From Streptomyces sp. ST2-7A (GTDB lineage Bacteria; Actinomycetota; Actinomycetes; Streptomycetales; Streptomycetaceae): a DNA stretch of 64,000 nucleotides. The position numbers were made by a program, and so were the translations under genes. Shown here piece after piece: positions 35,651 to 44,530 of the stretch; within the stretch, counting starts at the first letter, position 1, and each line of letters begins with the position of its first letter. The stretch is from the NCBI RefSeq assembly GCF_021390475.1, contig NZ_JAJUWS010000005.1:124001-188000 (forward strand), given 5' to 3'. The notes beneath the pieces are model-generated. The model was not told the DNA's origin, made no database searches, and saw nothing but the letters and a program-made list of their open reading frames with translations.

Positions 35651-36889
35651 TCAGGGTGCGGATGCCACCCGCGGTCGCTCGGCGGGCTCGAACCTCACCG
35701 GAATGCTGCGGTAGGCCCGGAAGGTGACGCTGGGCCGCCGTTCCACGACTCCCGCCGCGGTCGGCGTGGCCGGTGCGTGAGCCAGCCACCGCAACACGGC
35801 GCGCCCCTCGACCCGGGCCAGTGCCGCGCCCAGGCAGTGGTGCACGCCGCCGCCGAAACTCACGTGCGGATTGGGGTCGCGGGTGATGTCGAGCCGCCCG
35901 GGGACGACGAACCGGGCCGGGTCATGGTTGGCGGACCCCAGCAACAGCACCAGGATGCGGCCCGCGCGTACGGTGCGGCCGTCGATCTCCACCGCCTCCT
36001 TCACATAGCGCGCGGTGGCCTGGATCGGCGCGTCGTAACGCAGGAACTCCTCGACGGCCGGGACCGCCAGCTCCGGCCGGTCCCGCAACAGGGCCAACTG
36101 CCGCGGGTGTTGCAACAGCCCGGAGAAGATCGTGGATATCAGGTTGGTGGTGGTCTCGAAACCCGCGAAGAACAGGAATACCACGTTGTCGACCAGCGTC
36201 TCCCGGTCGAAGTCGGGATGTGTGCGCCGAGCGGCCAGCAGATTGCTGATCAGGTCGTCGGCGGGCCGCTTCGCCCGCTCGTCGACCAACGTCGAGACGT
36301 AGTCGCGCAGCCAGATCACCGCGTCGTGCGCCGCCGCCCGCTCCTCCACGGGCACGTACAGTGCGAACGCCTTGGCCAGTTCCACCGCGTGCGGCCGCAC
36401 CGCGTCCCTGTCCACGTCCGGAATGCCGATCAGCTCGCAGACCACGGTGACCGGCAACGGGAAGGCCAGGTCGCCGACCATGTCCAGTACCCCGCCCCGG
36501 CCCGCGCGGTCCCGGGCCTCGGCCATCAGCAGGTCCACCTGGGCGGCGACGTAGTCCTCCAACCTGCGCATCAGCCCCGGACTGAACGAACGCTGCATGA
36601 TGCCCCGCAGGAAGGTGTGCGCGGGCGCGTCCTGGTCCAGCACGATCCGCTTCAGGAACTCGTTCGCGGGCCCCGCCCCGGTGGAGAACTCGTGGTACTC
36701 CGGCGGGTACTCATGCCCGAGCCGACGGTCCTTGAGCAGCCGGCTGACGTCCTGGTGGTGCGACACCACCCACTGGCCGGCCGCGCCGCGGGCCAGCCGG
36801 CCGGCCGCACGGAGACCGGCGTACACCCGGTAGGGGTCCGCGACCACGGCGGGATCGCGGGAGTCGAACTTGACGGGCAGCTCTCGCAT
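35651..36889 (-). CDS. Cytochrome P450 (first of a divergent pair)
   Basis: This 412-residue soluble bacterial P450 starts at ATG 36889 with AGGAGG 10 nt upstream. The I-helix oxygen-binding motif FAGFETTTN, ExxR in VEEFLRYD and the haem loop FGGGVHHCLGAALARVEG with its Cys ligand are intact, so it should be active with a ferredoxin partner (none is encoded nearby). It shares local motifs with the divergent P450 at 37080-38303, such as GPAN(E/D)(F/Y)L(K/R)RIV and RYDAPI, so the two are paralogues. As cluster tailoring enzymes they could hydroxylate the aryl ring or oxidise a thiazoline. Specific roles are not predictable. Confidence 0.92.
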   Translation of the reverse strand: MRELPVKFDSRDPAVVADPYRVYAGLRAAGRLARGAAGQWVVSHHQDVSRLLKDRRLGHEYPPEYHEFSTGAGPANEFLKRIVLDQDAPAHTFLRGIMQRSFSPGLMRRLEDYVAAQVDLLMAEARDRAGRGGVLDMVGDLAFPLPVTVVCELIGIPDVDRDAVRPHAVELAKAFALYVPVEERAAAHDAVIWLRDYVSTLVDERAKRPADDLISNLLAARRTHPDFDRETLVDNVVFLFFAGFETTTNLISTIFSGLLQHPRQLALLRDRPELAVPAVEEFLRYDAPIQATARYVKEAVEIDGRTVRAGRILVLLLGSANHDPARFVVPGRLDITRDPNPHVSFGGGVHHCLGAALARVEGRAVLRWLAHAPATPTAAGVVERRPSVTFRAYRSIPVRFEPAERPRVASAP

Positions 36890-37079
36890 GCGGCCGGCAC
36901 CTCCTGTGGCTTGCGCGTGGTGTGCCGGTGAGCCTGACAGCTCGAGAGCGGGGGCGGGGGAACCTGTCGCCAGTCCTTCACCGCCGTCCGGCACCCCGTA
37001 CCGGGCTCGCAGACTGGGCGGGTCAGGCAACCACCGGACCCGAGCCGCGCACCCGAGGGTGCCGGGAGGTGACGCAGCG

Positions 37080-38303
37080 TTGAACACCGTGCTGAACATG
37101 CCGCGCTTCCTGCTGGACGACGCGCGCGCCATGCGCGACCCCTACCCGGTCTACCGTCGGCTGCGCGAGTACGGTCCGGTCTGCCGGGGCGGCCCGGGAC
37201 AGTGGGTCTTCCCGCGGCACGAGGAGGTCTCCGCACTGCTCCGCGACCCCCGGCTCGGCCGGGAGTTCCCCGAGGAGTACCAGGCGGTGTCGGTGGGCGA
37301 GGGGCCTGCCAACGACTACCTGCGGCGCATCGTCGTCGACCGTGACCCGCCCGGCCACACCCGGCTGCGCCGGCTGTTGGTCAAGTCGTTCAGTCCGGCG
37401 ATGGTGCGCGGGCTGCGCGAGCCCATCTCCCGGCTCGTCGACGGCTTGCTGGACCGGTTCGCCGACGAGCGCCGCTTCGACCTCGTCGCCGACCTGGCCG
37501 TGCCCGTACCAATGACGGTGATGAGCGAGCTGCTGGACGTCCCCCGCCCCGACCGGGCCGACATCGCCCGCCTCTCCACCTCGCTCGCCCAGGCCTTCGC
37601 GGTGTTCATCCCGCCGGAGAAGCAGCGCGAGGCGCACGGGGCCGTGGTCGAGCTGCGCGACTACATGGCCCAGCTGGTCCGCGAGCGCAGGCGCAGCCCC
37701 GGCGAGGATCTGCTGTCGCGGATGCTCGCCGCGGTCAAGGACGGCGAGGAGCCGCTGACCGACGAGGAGATCATCGACAACGCGCTGTTCGTCTACTACG
37801 CGGGCTTCGAGACCACCACCAACGCCATCGCCACCGGCGGCGACCTCCTGGTGCGGCAGCCGCACACCCAGCGGCAGTTGCGGGAGGAACCGCGCATCGT
37901 CGGTAGCGCGCTGGAGGAGTTCATGCGCTACGACGCGCCCATCCACGCCACTACCCGGATCGCCCTGGAGCCGATCGAGGTCGCAGGGCTGACGGTCCGC
38001 AAAGGACGTGTGGTGGTGCTGCTGCTCGCCTCCGCCAACCACGACGAGCGGGTGTTCCACGACCCGGACCGGGTCGACCCGACCAGGTCGCCCAACCCGC
38101 ACCTGAGTTTCGGCGGGGGAGCGCACCACTGCCTCGGCGCGGCGCTGGCCAGGATGGAGGGGGCGGTGGTCTTCGAGCGGCTGGTTGCCCGGTTCGCGGA
38201 CATCGAGTCGGCGGGCGAGGGCGAATGGGAGCCCAGCGCGGGCGGCTTCCGCTTCCCCTACTGGGCCCACCGCAGTGTGCCGGTGGCGGTGCGGCCCGCC
38301 TGA
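37080..38303 (+). CDS. Cytochrome P450 (second of a divergent pair)
   Basis: This 407-residue P450 has I-helix YYAGFETTTN, ExxR in LEEFMRYD and haem loop FGGGAHHCLGAALARMEG. TTG 37080 is chosen because GGGAGG lies 10 nt upstream; GTG 37089 and ATG 37098 are alternatives. It is transcribed away from its paralogue across a 190-bp intergenic region that must hold both promoters. Its 3' end overlaps the decayed phosphopantetheinyl transferase gene on the opposite strand. It probably tailors the NRPS product. Confidence 0.92.
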   Translation: MNTVLNMPRFLLDDARAMRDPYPVYRRLREYGPVCRGGPGQWVFPRHEEVSALLRDPRLGREFPEEYQAVSVGEGPANDYLRRIVVDRDPPGHTRLRRLLVKSFSPAMVRGLREPISRLVDGLLDRFADERRFDLVADLAVPVPMTVMSELLDVPRPDRADIARLSTSLAQAFAVFIPPEKQREAHGAVVELRDYMAQLVRERRRSPGEDLLSRMLAAVKDGEEPLTDEEIIDNALFVYYAGFETTTNAIATGGDLLVRQPHTQRQLREEPRIVGSALEEFMRYDAPIHATTRIALEPIEVAGLTVRKGRVVVLLLASANHDERVFHDPDRVDPTRSPNPHLSFGGGAHHCLGAALARMEGAVVFERLVARFADIESAGEGEWEPSAGGFRFPYWAHRSVPVAVRPA

Positions 38304-38983
38304 GCCCGGTGCGGCAGGGAGCCCGCCGGTGCGGCGATCGCAGTCACCACGAGACCCGTACCGGCGGCCCGCTGTCCGCGCAGGGCCGGGAAGCCGGTGG
38401 CGACCGGGTCGAAGACGGGGTCCGCCCGGCGGGCCCGGCGAACACCGCCCGAGACCGGTCGCACCGTGAACGTGCCCCGACCGCGTCCTGGCCCGAGGAC
38501 TACCTCGGCGTCGTCGAAGCCCAGCCGGCATCCCGTCGCGGGGTACCAGACCTTGTAGTACGCCTCCCCGGCGCCGAAGAGGACCCGGCACCACGGCACA
38601 TCGGGCCAGGCCGCGCCCAGCTCGGCGAAGTGGGCGCGCTCGGCCGCCGAGGCCACCTGCGCCGGCACCCGGGAGGGCAGCGGCGCGCATGGCTCGGCGT
38701 CGATGCCCATGCCGTCGGCGTCCCGGGACCGTGCTGCCGCCGCCCGGTAGCCCCGGCAGTGGGTCAGGGAGCGACCGTCCCGGCCGACCACCGGGGCGCC
38801 CCGTCGGTGCCGCGCACCAGCGCGGCGGGCGGGATGCCCGGCTCGGCCAGGCAGGCGCGCCACCCGCCGGACGGTGGCGTACTCCGCGCGGGCAGCAGCG
38901 TCCGGATCACACCGGGGACGGCAGTCGTGCGGGCGGTGCCGGAGCTCCCGCCGTACGGGCCGTATCGGAGCGCGCCGTCCCAC
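38258..38983 (-). pseudogene. Decayed EntD/Sfp-type phosphopantetheinyl transferase
   Basis: Recognisable family pieces lie in alternating frames: VIRTLLPAR, then AEYATVRRVA, then CLAEPGIPPAALVRGTDGAP, then SLTHCRGYRAAAARS with MGIDAEP, and the C-terminal LFGAGEAYYKVWYPATGC. At least two frameshifts are needed. About 35 codons between LLPAR and the AEYATV helix are missing, and the catalytic-loop Lys of the usual SAKE motif is replaced (GAGE). The family transfers phosphopantetheine from CoA to carrier proteins of NRPS systems. The cluster's carrier domains must therefore be primed by another transferase in the genome, unless the assembly is wrong here. Confidence 0.78.
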
Positions 38984-38986
38984 CGG

Positions 38987-40594
38987 TCAACCGGACGCCG
39001 CCGTCGCCCGCAGTGCCACCTTGTCGATCTTGCCGACCGGGGTGCGCGGCAGCACCGGCAGCTCGCGCACCTCGTCGGGCAGCTTGAACGCCGCCAGCCC
39101 CTTGCCCGACAGGTACCGCTTGATCTCCATCAGCGAAGGCGCCTGCCCCGGTCCCCGGCCCGGAACCACGAACGCGAGGACGGCCTCGCCGAGTTCGGCG
39201 TCCGGCCGGGCCACCACTGCGGCGTCGTCGATGGCCTCGTGGCCGCGCAGGTGCCCCTCGATCTCGTCGGCCGACACCTTCTCGCCGCCCCGGTTGATCA
39301 CGTCCTTGGCACGGCCGACGACCACCAGGTTGCCCTCAGGGGTGAGCCTGGCCAGGTCACCGGTGCGGAAGAAGCCGTCGGGGGTGAACGAGGTGCGGTT
39401 CGCCTCCGGTGCGTTCCAGTAGCCGTTGATCGTGTACGGGCCGCGGGTGACCAGCTCGCCCACGGCACCCGCCGGTACCTCGTGCAACTCATCGTCGACG
39501 AGGCGCAGTTCGTCGAACTCCGACAGGGGGCGGCCCTCGGTTCCGTGTACCACTTCTTCCGGGTCGTCCAGGCGTGTGTACGTGAGCAGGCCCTCGCCGA
39601 TGCCGAACCAGTTCGTGATGCGGCAGCCGAGCGCGGACTGCGTACGCCTGGCGGCCTGCTCGTCGAACTTGGAGCTGCCCACCTGGAGGAGGACCCCCTT
39701 CATGTCCACCGGCCGCTTCGCGGCGACCTTGGACCACAGCGCCGCGAGGGTAGGCACCACGGTGGTGTGGGTGACGCCTTCCCGCTCGATCAGCGGGAAC
39801 ACCTCGTCGGGGGAGGGACTCGCGGTCAGTACCGCCTTGCCACCCACCAGCAGCGCGCCGAGCACTCCCGGACATCCCAGGGCAGCGTTGTGCGCCGCCG
39901 GGTTCGCCGCCAGGTACACGCTTTCCGCGCCGAACTCCAGGGCCTGTGCGCAGGCGGCGATGTTGAAGAGGTAGTCGTCGTGCGTCCGGGGTATCAGCTT
40001 GGGCTTGCCGGTACTACCGCCGCTGAGCAGCAGGAACGCCACACTCGAGGGATCGACCTCGGGCAGCGGCCCGCCGTCGGCGCCCTGGGCGCGGACCCAG
40101 GACAACGGAGTGAGGTCCTCGCTGTCGCCCGCCACGATCACCGTACGGACGCCGGGGAGGGACGCGGCGTGCCGGGCGAGGGCGCGGTAGTCGAAGCCCT
40201 GGAAACGGTCGGCGGTCACGTAACCGACCGCCCCGGAAGCCTCGATCAGGTGCCGTACCTCGCTCTCCCGGTGTCCCGGCAGCGCGAACACCGGGATGAC
40301 ACCGGCCCGGAACAGTCCCACCGTGACGGTGAGGAACTCGACGACGTTCGGCAGCTGCACCATGACCCGGTCCCCGGGGTTCACGCCCTGGGCCAGCAGA
40401 CCGCGCGCGATGTCGTCGGCCTCGGCGCGCACCTCACCATGCGTGATGCGGCGCTTGCGGTCCACGGCCGCGGTCCGGGCGGGGAGGAGCAGTGCCGCTT
40501 CCGTCAGCGCGTGGCCCAGCGGCACTCCCCGCCAGATCCCGGCGGCCCGGTAGCGGGCGGCGTCCTCGTCGCTCCACGGCGTGAACTCATTCAT
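38987..40594 (-). CDS. Stand-alone aryl-acid AMP ligase (DhbE/PchD-like)
   Basis: This 535-residue adenylation enzyme of the 2,3-dihydroxybenzoate/salicylate-AMP ligase family starts MNEFTPWSDEDAARYRAAGI. The motifs are LLLSGGSTGKPKLIPRTHDD, the pocket loop PAAHNAALGCPGVLG, GFFRTGDLARL and the final PRTPVGKIDK with the catalytic Lys. The HN pair that contacts the aryl acid is kept. The usual Tyr that follows it is Ala, and the residue matching DhbE Ser240 is Cys, so the ring pocket is probably larger than for salicylate. It should activate the starter for loading on an aryl carrier domain, which is not in this window. ATG 40594 is preceded by a very strong hairpin. Confidence 0.9.
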   Translation of the reverse strand: MNEFTPWSDEDAARYRAAGIWRGVPLGHALTEAALLLPARTAAVDRKRRITHGEVRAEADDIARGLLAQGVNPGDRVMVQLPNVVEFLTVTVGLFRAGVIPVFALPGHRESEVRHLIEASGAVGYVTADRFQGFDYRALARHAASLPGVRTVIVAGDSEDLTPLSWVRAQGADGGPLPEVDPSSVAFLLLSGGSTGKPKLIPRTHDDYLFNIAACAQALEFGAESVYLAANPAAHNAALGCPGVLGALLVGGKAVLTASPSPDEVFPLIEREGVTHTTVVPTLAALWSKVAAKRPVDMKGVLLQVGSSKFDEQAARRTQSALGCRITNWFGIGEGLLTYTRLDDPEEVVHGTEGRPLSEFDELRLVDDELHEVPAGAVGELVTRGPYTINGYWNAPEANRTSFTPDGFFRTGDLARLTPEGNLVVVGRAKDVINRGGEKVSADEIEGHLRGHEAIDDAAVVARPDAELGEAVLAFVVPGRGPGQAPSLMEIKRYLSGKGLAAFKLPDEVRELPVLPRTPVGKIDKVALRATAASG

Positions 40595-40604
40595 GACAGC
40601 CAGT

Positions 40605-40640
40605 GTTCGTCCCGGCCGGGACGCGCCGGCCGGGACGAAC
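40605..40640 (-). promoter_or_regulatory. 15-bp perfect hairpin just upstream of the aryl-AMP ligase start
   Basis: GTTCGTCCCGGCCGG and its exact complement with a 6-nt loop end 11 nt before the ligase ATG. No ribosome site lies between. It may be a translational or transcriptional control element of the starter-activating gene, in the divergent region shared with the FAAL-like gene. Confidence 0.6.
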
Positions 40641-40743
40641 AGAGCCGTGAAAGAGACGAAGGGGACCACCGCGATCGCTCATATCGTCACCAGCGTCGCC
40701 GACGAGACCCCGGCCCCCAAGACACCCCGCCCAGGAGTGATGG

Positions 40744-42408
40744 ATGAGTCGCCCCCGTACGCTGAGCTGGCTCGACGCACCTCGCGATGACAGCGGTGTG
40801 GAGATGTTCGACGAGGCCTCCCACACCTACCGGCCCTACACAGAACTCGCCGATGCGGCGCTCCGGATCGCGGGCGGACTGATCGCGCAGGGCGTGCCCC
40901 GCAGGACGGTCGTGCCGCTCCTGTGCTCGACCGGCTCCGACCTCGTCGCCGCCTTCTACGGGGTGCAGGCCGCCGGATGCGTGGTGAGCGTGCTGGCTCC
41001 CCCCACCCGGATGTCGGGCGAGGCCGCCCGCGCACACGTCCGCACCGTCGTCGCCGCGGTGGATGCCGGCGCCGTGGTGGTCGACGCCGCCCACCACGAC
41101 TACGCCGTGGACGTCCTCGCCGAGACCGGGCAGGGCACCCGCGTCCTGCTCCTGGAGGAGCTCGCCGCGGGTGATCCCGGCCAGCGGGACCCCGCCGAAC
41201 AGGCCCTTGTCCAGTTCACCTCGGGCAGCTCGGGCCGCCCGCGCGGAGTGCGGATCAGCCACGCCGCACTCGACGCCAACACCGCCGCGATCCGCGCCTG
41301 GGAGCGTGCGGGGCGCGACGACTCCTGGTGCTCCTGGCTGCCGATGCACCACGACATGGGGCTCATCGGCTGCCTGGTGGTGCCCGTCTCCGGCAACAAC
41401 CGGCTGGCGGTGTGCAGGCCCGAGACCTTCCTGCGCCATCCGCTGTCCTACGTCACCCGTTTCGACGCCAACCGGGTCGAGCAGCCCGCCACTGTCACCG
41501 CCACCCCGGCGTTCGGCCTGCAGCGCATCGTGGACAAGGTCGGCCACGCCGACCTGGAGGGCGCCGACCTCTCCCGCACCCGGGCGGTGATCGTCGGGGC
41601 CGAACGCATCGACCCCGCGCTGGTGACCCGCTTCACGGAGCTGATGCACCCGCACGGCCTGTCCCCGCACACCCTCACCCCCGCCTACGGGCTGGCCGAG
41701 AGCACCCTCGCCGTCACCGGAGTACCCGTCGAGGAGGTCCCGCGCGCCGTCCTCGTGCACCGGGACGACCTGCGGGTCGGAACGAAGGTGAGCCTCGCGT
41801 CCGGGCTCACGGACCGGGCGACGGTCCAGGTGATGAGCTGTGGCCGTGCACTGGAGGGCCTGACGGTACGGGTCGTCGGTGAGGACGGGGAGCCGCTGCC
41901 CGAGGGGCACGTCGGCGAACTGGCCGTCTCCGGCTCCTCGCTGGCCGACGGCTACCTCGCGGACGGCTCCGCCGAGGGCACCGCCTTCGTGGACGGGCGG
42001 CTTCTCACCCGTGACGTCGCCTTCCGACTGGCGGGTGAGTTCTACGTGCTGGGCAGGCTCGGCGACAGCGTCAAGGTCCACGCCCGCTCGCTCTTCGCCG
42101 AGGACGTCGAGCTGATGCTCGGCAGGGCCGGACTCAACCTGAGCAGGGTCTGCGTCGTACTCGGCGAGGCGGACGGAAGCCCGCACGCCGTGGCCGTGCT
42201 GGAGGGACTCGACACCCGGGCCGCCGAGGTTGCGGAGGACGTGCTCGCCGCAGCCTGCCCCGGCACCCGCCGGCACGTGGCCCGGGTACCCCGCGGCGCG
42301 ATCCCCCGGACCAGCAGCGGCAAGAGCCGCCGCCGTCAGCTGTGGCAGCGCCTCAGCAGGGAGCACGTCTTCGACGCGGTGCCCGCCGCGACCGACGGCC
42401 CCGCGTGA
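40744..42408 (+). CDS. Fatty-acyl-AMP-ligase-like adenylate-forming enzyme
   Basis: This 554-residue enzyme of the FAAL/FadD32 type has ATP loop VQFTSGSSGRPRGV, the FAAL signature SWLPMHHDMGLIG, YGLAESTLAVTG and a C-terminal PRTSSGKSRR with the catalytic-loop Lys. FAALs activate carboxylic acids as adenylates and hand them directly to a carrier protein, not to CoA. A free carrier protein gene follows 48 bp downstream, which fits. ATG 40744 has AGGAG upstream. It heads the rightward transcript that continues through the exporter and oxidoreductase genes. The acid loaded is unknown; no ketosynthase is present in the window. Confidence 0.88.
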   Translation: MSRPRTLSWLDAPRDDSGVEMFDEASHTYRPYTELADAALRIAGGLIAQGVPRRTVVPLLCSTGSDLVAAFYGVQAAGCVVSVLAPPTRMSGEAARAHVRTVVAAVDAGAVVVDAAHHDYAVDVLAETGQGTRVLLLEELAAGDPGQRDPAEQALVQFTSGSSGRPRGVRISHAALDANTAAIRAWERAGRDDSWCSWLPMHHDMGLIGCLVVPVSGNNRLAVCRPETFLRHPLSYVTRFDANRVEQPATVTATPAFGLQRIVDKVGHADLEGADLSRTRAVIVGAERIDPALVTRFTELMHPHGLSPHTLTPAYGLAESTLAVTGVPVEEVPRAVLVHRDDLRVGTKVSLASGLTDRATVQVMSCGRALEGLTVRVVGEDGEPLPEGHVGELAVSGSSLADGYLADGSAEGTAFVDGRLLTRDVAFRLAGEFYVLGRLGDSVKVHARSLFAEDVELMLGRAGLNLSRVCVVLGEADGSPHAVAVLEGLDTRAAEVAEDVLAAACPGTRRHVARVPRGAIPRTSSGKSRRRQLWQRLSREHVFDAVPAATDGPA

Positions 42409-42456
42409 CCGGCCCCTGCACACCACCACCCGACCGGGCCCAGAACAGGAGACCAC

Positions 42457-42726
42457 ATGTCCTACTCCAGTGAAGAGGTGCGCGAGACCGTGCTCGCGAT
42501 CATCGAGCAGCTCGCCCCCGAGCGGGAGCGGTTCGAGGCGGGTAAAGACATGCGTCTGGTCGAGGACCTGGGTTTCCACTCCCTGGCTCTGTTGGAGATG
42601 GCGTTCGCGATCGAGGACGACTTCGATCTGCCGCCGATCGACGAGCAGACCGGACGTGCCATCCAGACCACCGAACAGGTGCTCAGCTATGTCCTGAGCC
42701 AGGTCGAGCTCCGGACGCCGTCGTGA
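42457..42726 (+). CDS. Free-standing acyl carrier protein
   Basis: This 89-residue helical carrier protein has the phosphopantetheine site Ser in LGFHSLALLEMAF. It follows the FAAL-like gene, so it is the likely acceptor of that adenylate. The C-terminal region TGRAIQTTEQVLSYVLSQV is the usual final helix. It needs priming by a phosphopantetheinyl transferase, and the cluster's own copy is decayed. Confidence 0.9.
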   Translation: MSYSSEEVRETVLAIIEQLAPERERFEAGKDMRLVEDLGFHSLALLEMAFAIEDDFDLPPIDEQTGRAIQTTEQVLSYVLSQVELRTPS

Positions 42727-42776
42727 TCGCCGCCGACCCGAGCACGACGACGCCATGAAGAAATGAGGGAGCCACG

Positions 42777-43715
42777 ATGACCGAGGCGATCTTCCTATCG
42801 GACCTCACCAAGCGATTCGGCGAGAAGACCGCGCTCGACCGGGTGTCGCTGCGGATACCGGCCGGAACCGTGGTGGGCCTGCTCGGCCCCAACGGAGCGG
42901 GCAAGACTACCCTCATCAACTGCCTGACCACGCTGCTGCAGCCCGACAGCGGCACCATCCGCGTCCTGGGCCACGACCCCGGGACCGCCCCGTCCCTGGT
43001 ACGTGCCAACATCGCCGTCACCGGGCAGTTCGCCGCCCTCGACGAACAGATCAGCCCGCGCGAGAACCTGGTGTTCTTCGGCCGGCTCCTGGGCCTCTGC
43101 AGGGGCGAGGCCCGGCAGCGGGCGGGGGAGATGCTGGAGCGTTTCGAGCTGGGCGAAGCGGCGTACACCCCCGTCGGCCACCTCTCCGGCGGCATGCGCC
43201 GCCGCCTCGACCTCGCGGTGAGCCTGGTGGTCCCGCGGCCGGTGCTGGTGCTGGACGAACCGACCACCGGCCTCGACCCACGCAGCCGCAAACTCCTGTG
43301 GGACATGGTCAGGGCCGAGGCCGCACGGGGGGTCGCCGTCCTGCTCACCACGCAGTACCTGGAGGAGGCCGACCAACTCGCAGACCGCATCGTCGTCATC
43401 GACAAGGGGCGGGTCCTGGCGGACGGCTCCTCGGACGAACTCAAGCTCGACGTGGGCGGCCTCATGTGCCGCCTCACCCTGACCGGGGCCGCCGACACCG
43501 CGGCGGCCCGCCAGGCCCTCGGCGACCTCCCCGGCGTGACGGCTGAGGGCCACAAGGTCGCCGTGCCCATGGCGCGCCCCGAGGACGTCGGCGCGGTGCT
43601 CGGCCGGCTGGACGGCAAAGGGCTGCGGATCGTGGACATCGAGGTGACCAAACCGACACTCGACGAGGTCTTCTTCGCACTCACCGAGCCGATGGAGAAG
43701 GAGGGCGCCCGATGA
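42777..43715 (+). CDS. ABC exporter ATPase (DrrA family)
   Basis: This 312-residue ATPase has Walker A GLLGPNGAGKTTLINCL, signature HLSGGMRRRLDLAVSL, Walker B PVLVLDEPTTGLDPRSR and the DrrA-type tail VTKPTLDEVFFALTE. ATG 42777 has GAGGGAG upstream. The stop overlaps the next gene (ATGA). It should energise two different permeases encoded directly downstream. As part of the thiazoline cluster it probably exports the product or its metal chelate. Confidence 0.92.
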   Translation: MTEAIFLSDLTKRFGEKTALDRVSLRIPAGTVVGLLGPNGAGKTTLINCLTTLLQPDSGTIRVLGHDPGTAPSLVRANIAVTGQFAALDEQISPRENLVFFGRLLGLCRGEARQRAGEMLERFELGEAAYTPVGHLSGGMRRRLDLAVSLVVPRPVLVLDEPTTGLDPRSRKLLWDMVRAEAARGVAVLLTTQYLEEADQLADRIVVIDKGRVLADGSSDELKLDVGGLMCRLTLTGAADTAAARQALGDLPGVTAEGHKVAVPMARPEDVGAVLGRLDGKGLRIVDIEVTKPTLDEVFFALTEPMEKEGAR

Positions 43716-44530
43716 GCACCACGTCCGGCGCACCGGCGCCGCCCGGCGCACCGGCGCCCCCGGGCCGCCCGGCCGGCTGGCAGCACGACTTCCAGGTGCT
43801 CTTCGACCGGTTGCGGGGGCGCTCGTTCTCCCGGGGCGGCCTGGTGGCCACCGTGGTGCAACCGCTGCTCTTCTTCGCCATCTTCTACTGCACCTTCGCC
43901 GGAATGCTGGACGAGCGGGGCATCGACTTCGGCCGCTTCGTTACCCCCACCGTCATGGTCCAGGCCCTGATGTTCGTGGCCATCGGGAGCGCCACCGACT
44001 TGGCCGCCGACCGCTCCAGCGGCGTTTTCTCCCGCCTGCTGACGAGCCCGGTCGACATGCGCGCGATGGGTCTGGCGCATCTGGCCGTGGTGGCTCTGCA
44101 AGGTCTCCTGTCCAGCGTCGCCATCGTGCTCGCCGGGCATCTGGCGGGCTTCCGCTTCGACCACGGAGCGCTCGCCGCACTGGGCTTCGTGGTGTTCGCC
44201 GTGGCGTTCACCGTGGCCCTGTCGCTGGCCACGGCCACCATCGCGCTGCGCCTGCGCAACCTGGAGGCGCTCAGCGCGGCGCTCCATCTGCCGTACCTGC
44301 CGCTGCTGGTGCTCTCCACCGGTTTCGTCGAGGCGGACCTCTTCCCCGGCTGGCTCCAGCCGGTCGTCGCGGCCTCCCCGGTGTCCGCAGTGATCGACGC
44401 GCTGCGCGCCCTGTCGACCACCGAACTCACCTGGGGCGCGACACTGCCCGGCCTCGCGTGGGTGGTGGGTCTTCTCGCCCTCTTCTCCCGGACCACGACC
44501 GTCGCCTTCAGGAAGGTGGCCATCCGATGA
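43712..44530 (+). CDS. ABC-2 exporter permease 1
   Basis: This 272-residue ABC-2 permease has a Pro/Ala-rich N-terminus (PAPPGAPAPPGRPAGWQ) and about six membrane segments. It includes SSGVFSRLLTSPVDMRAMGL and a PGWLQPVVAASPVSAVIDAL end segment. It is coupled to the ATPase and to the next permease by 4-bp overlaps, implying a heterodimeric membrane domain. Confidence 0.9.
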   Translation: MSTTSGAPAPPGAPAPPGRPAGWQHDFQVLFDRLRGRSFSRGGLVATVVQPLLFFAIFYCTFAGMLDERGIDFGRFVTPTVMVQALMFVAIGSATDLAADRSSGVFSRLLTSPVDMRAMGLAHLAVVALQGLLSSVAIVLAGHLAGFRFDHGALAALGFVVFAVAFTVALSLATATIALRLRNLEALSAALHLPYLPLLVLSTGFVEADLFPGWLQPVVAASPVSAVIDALRALSTTELTWGATLPGLAWVVGLLALFSRTTTVAFRKVAIR

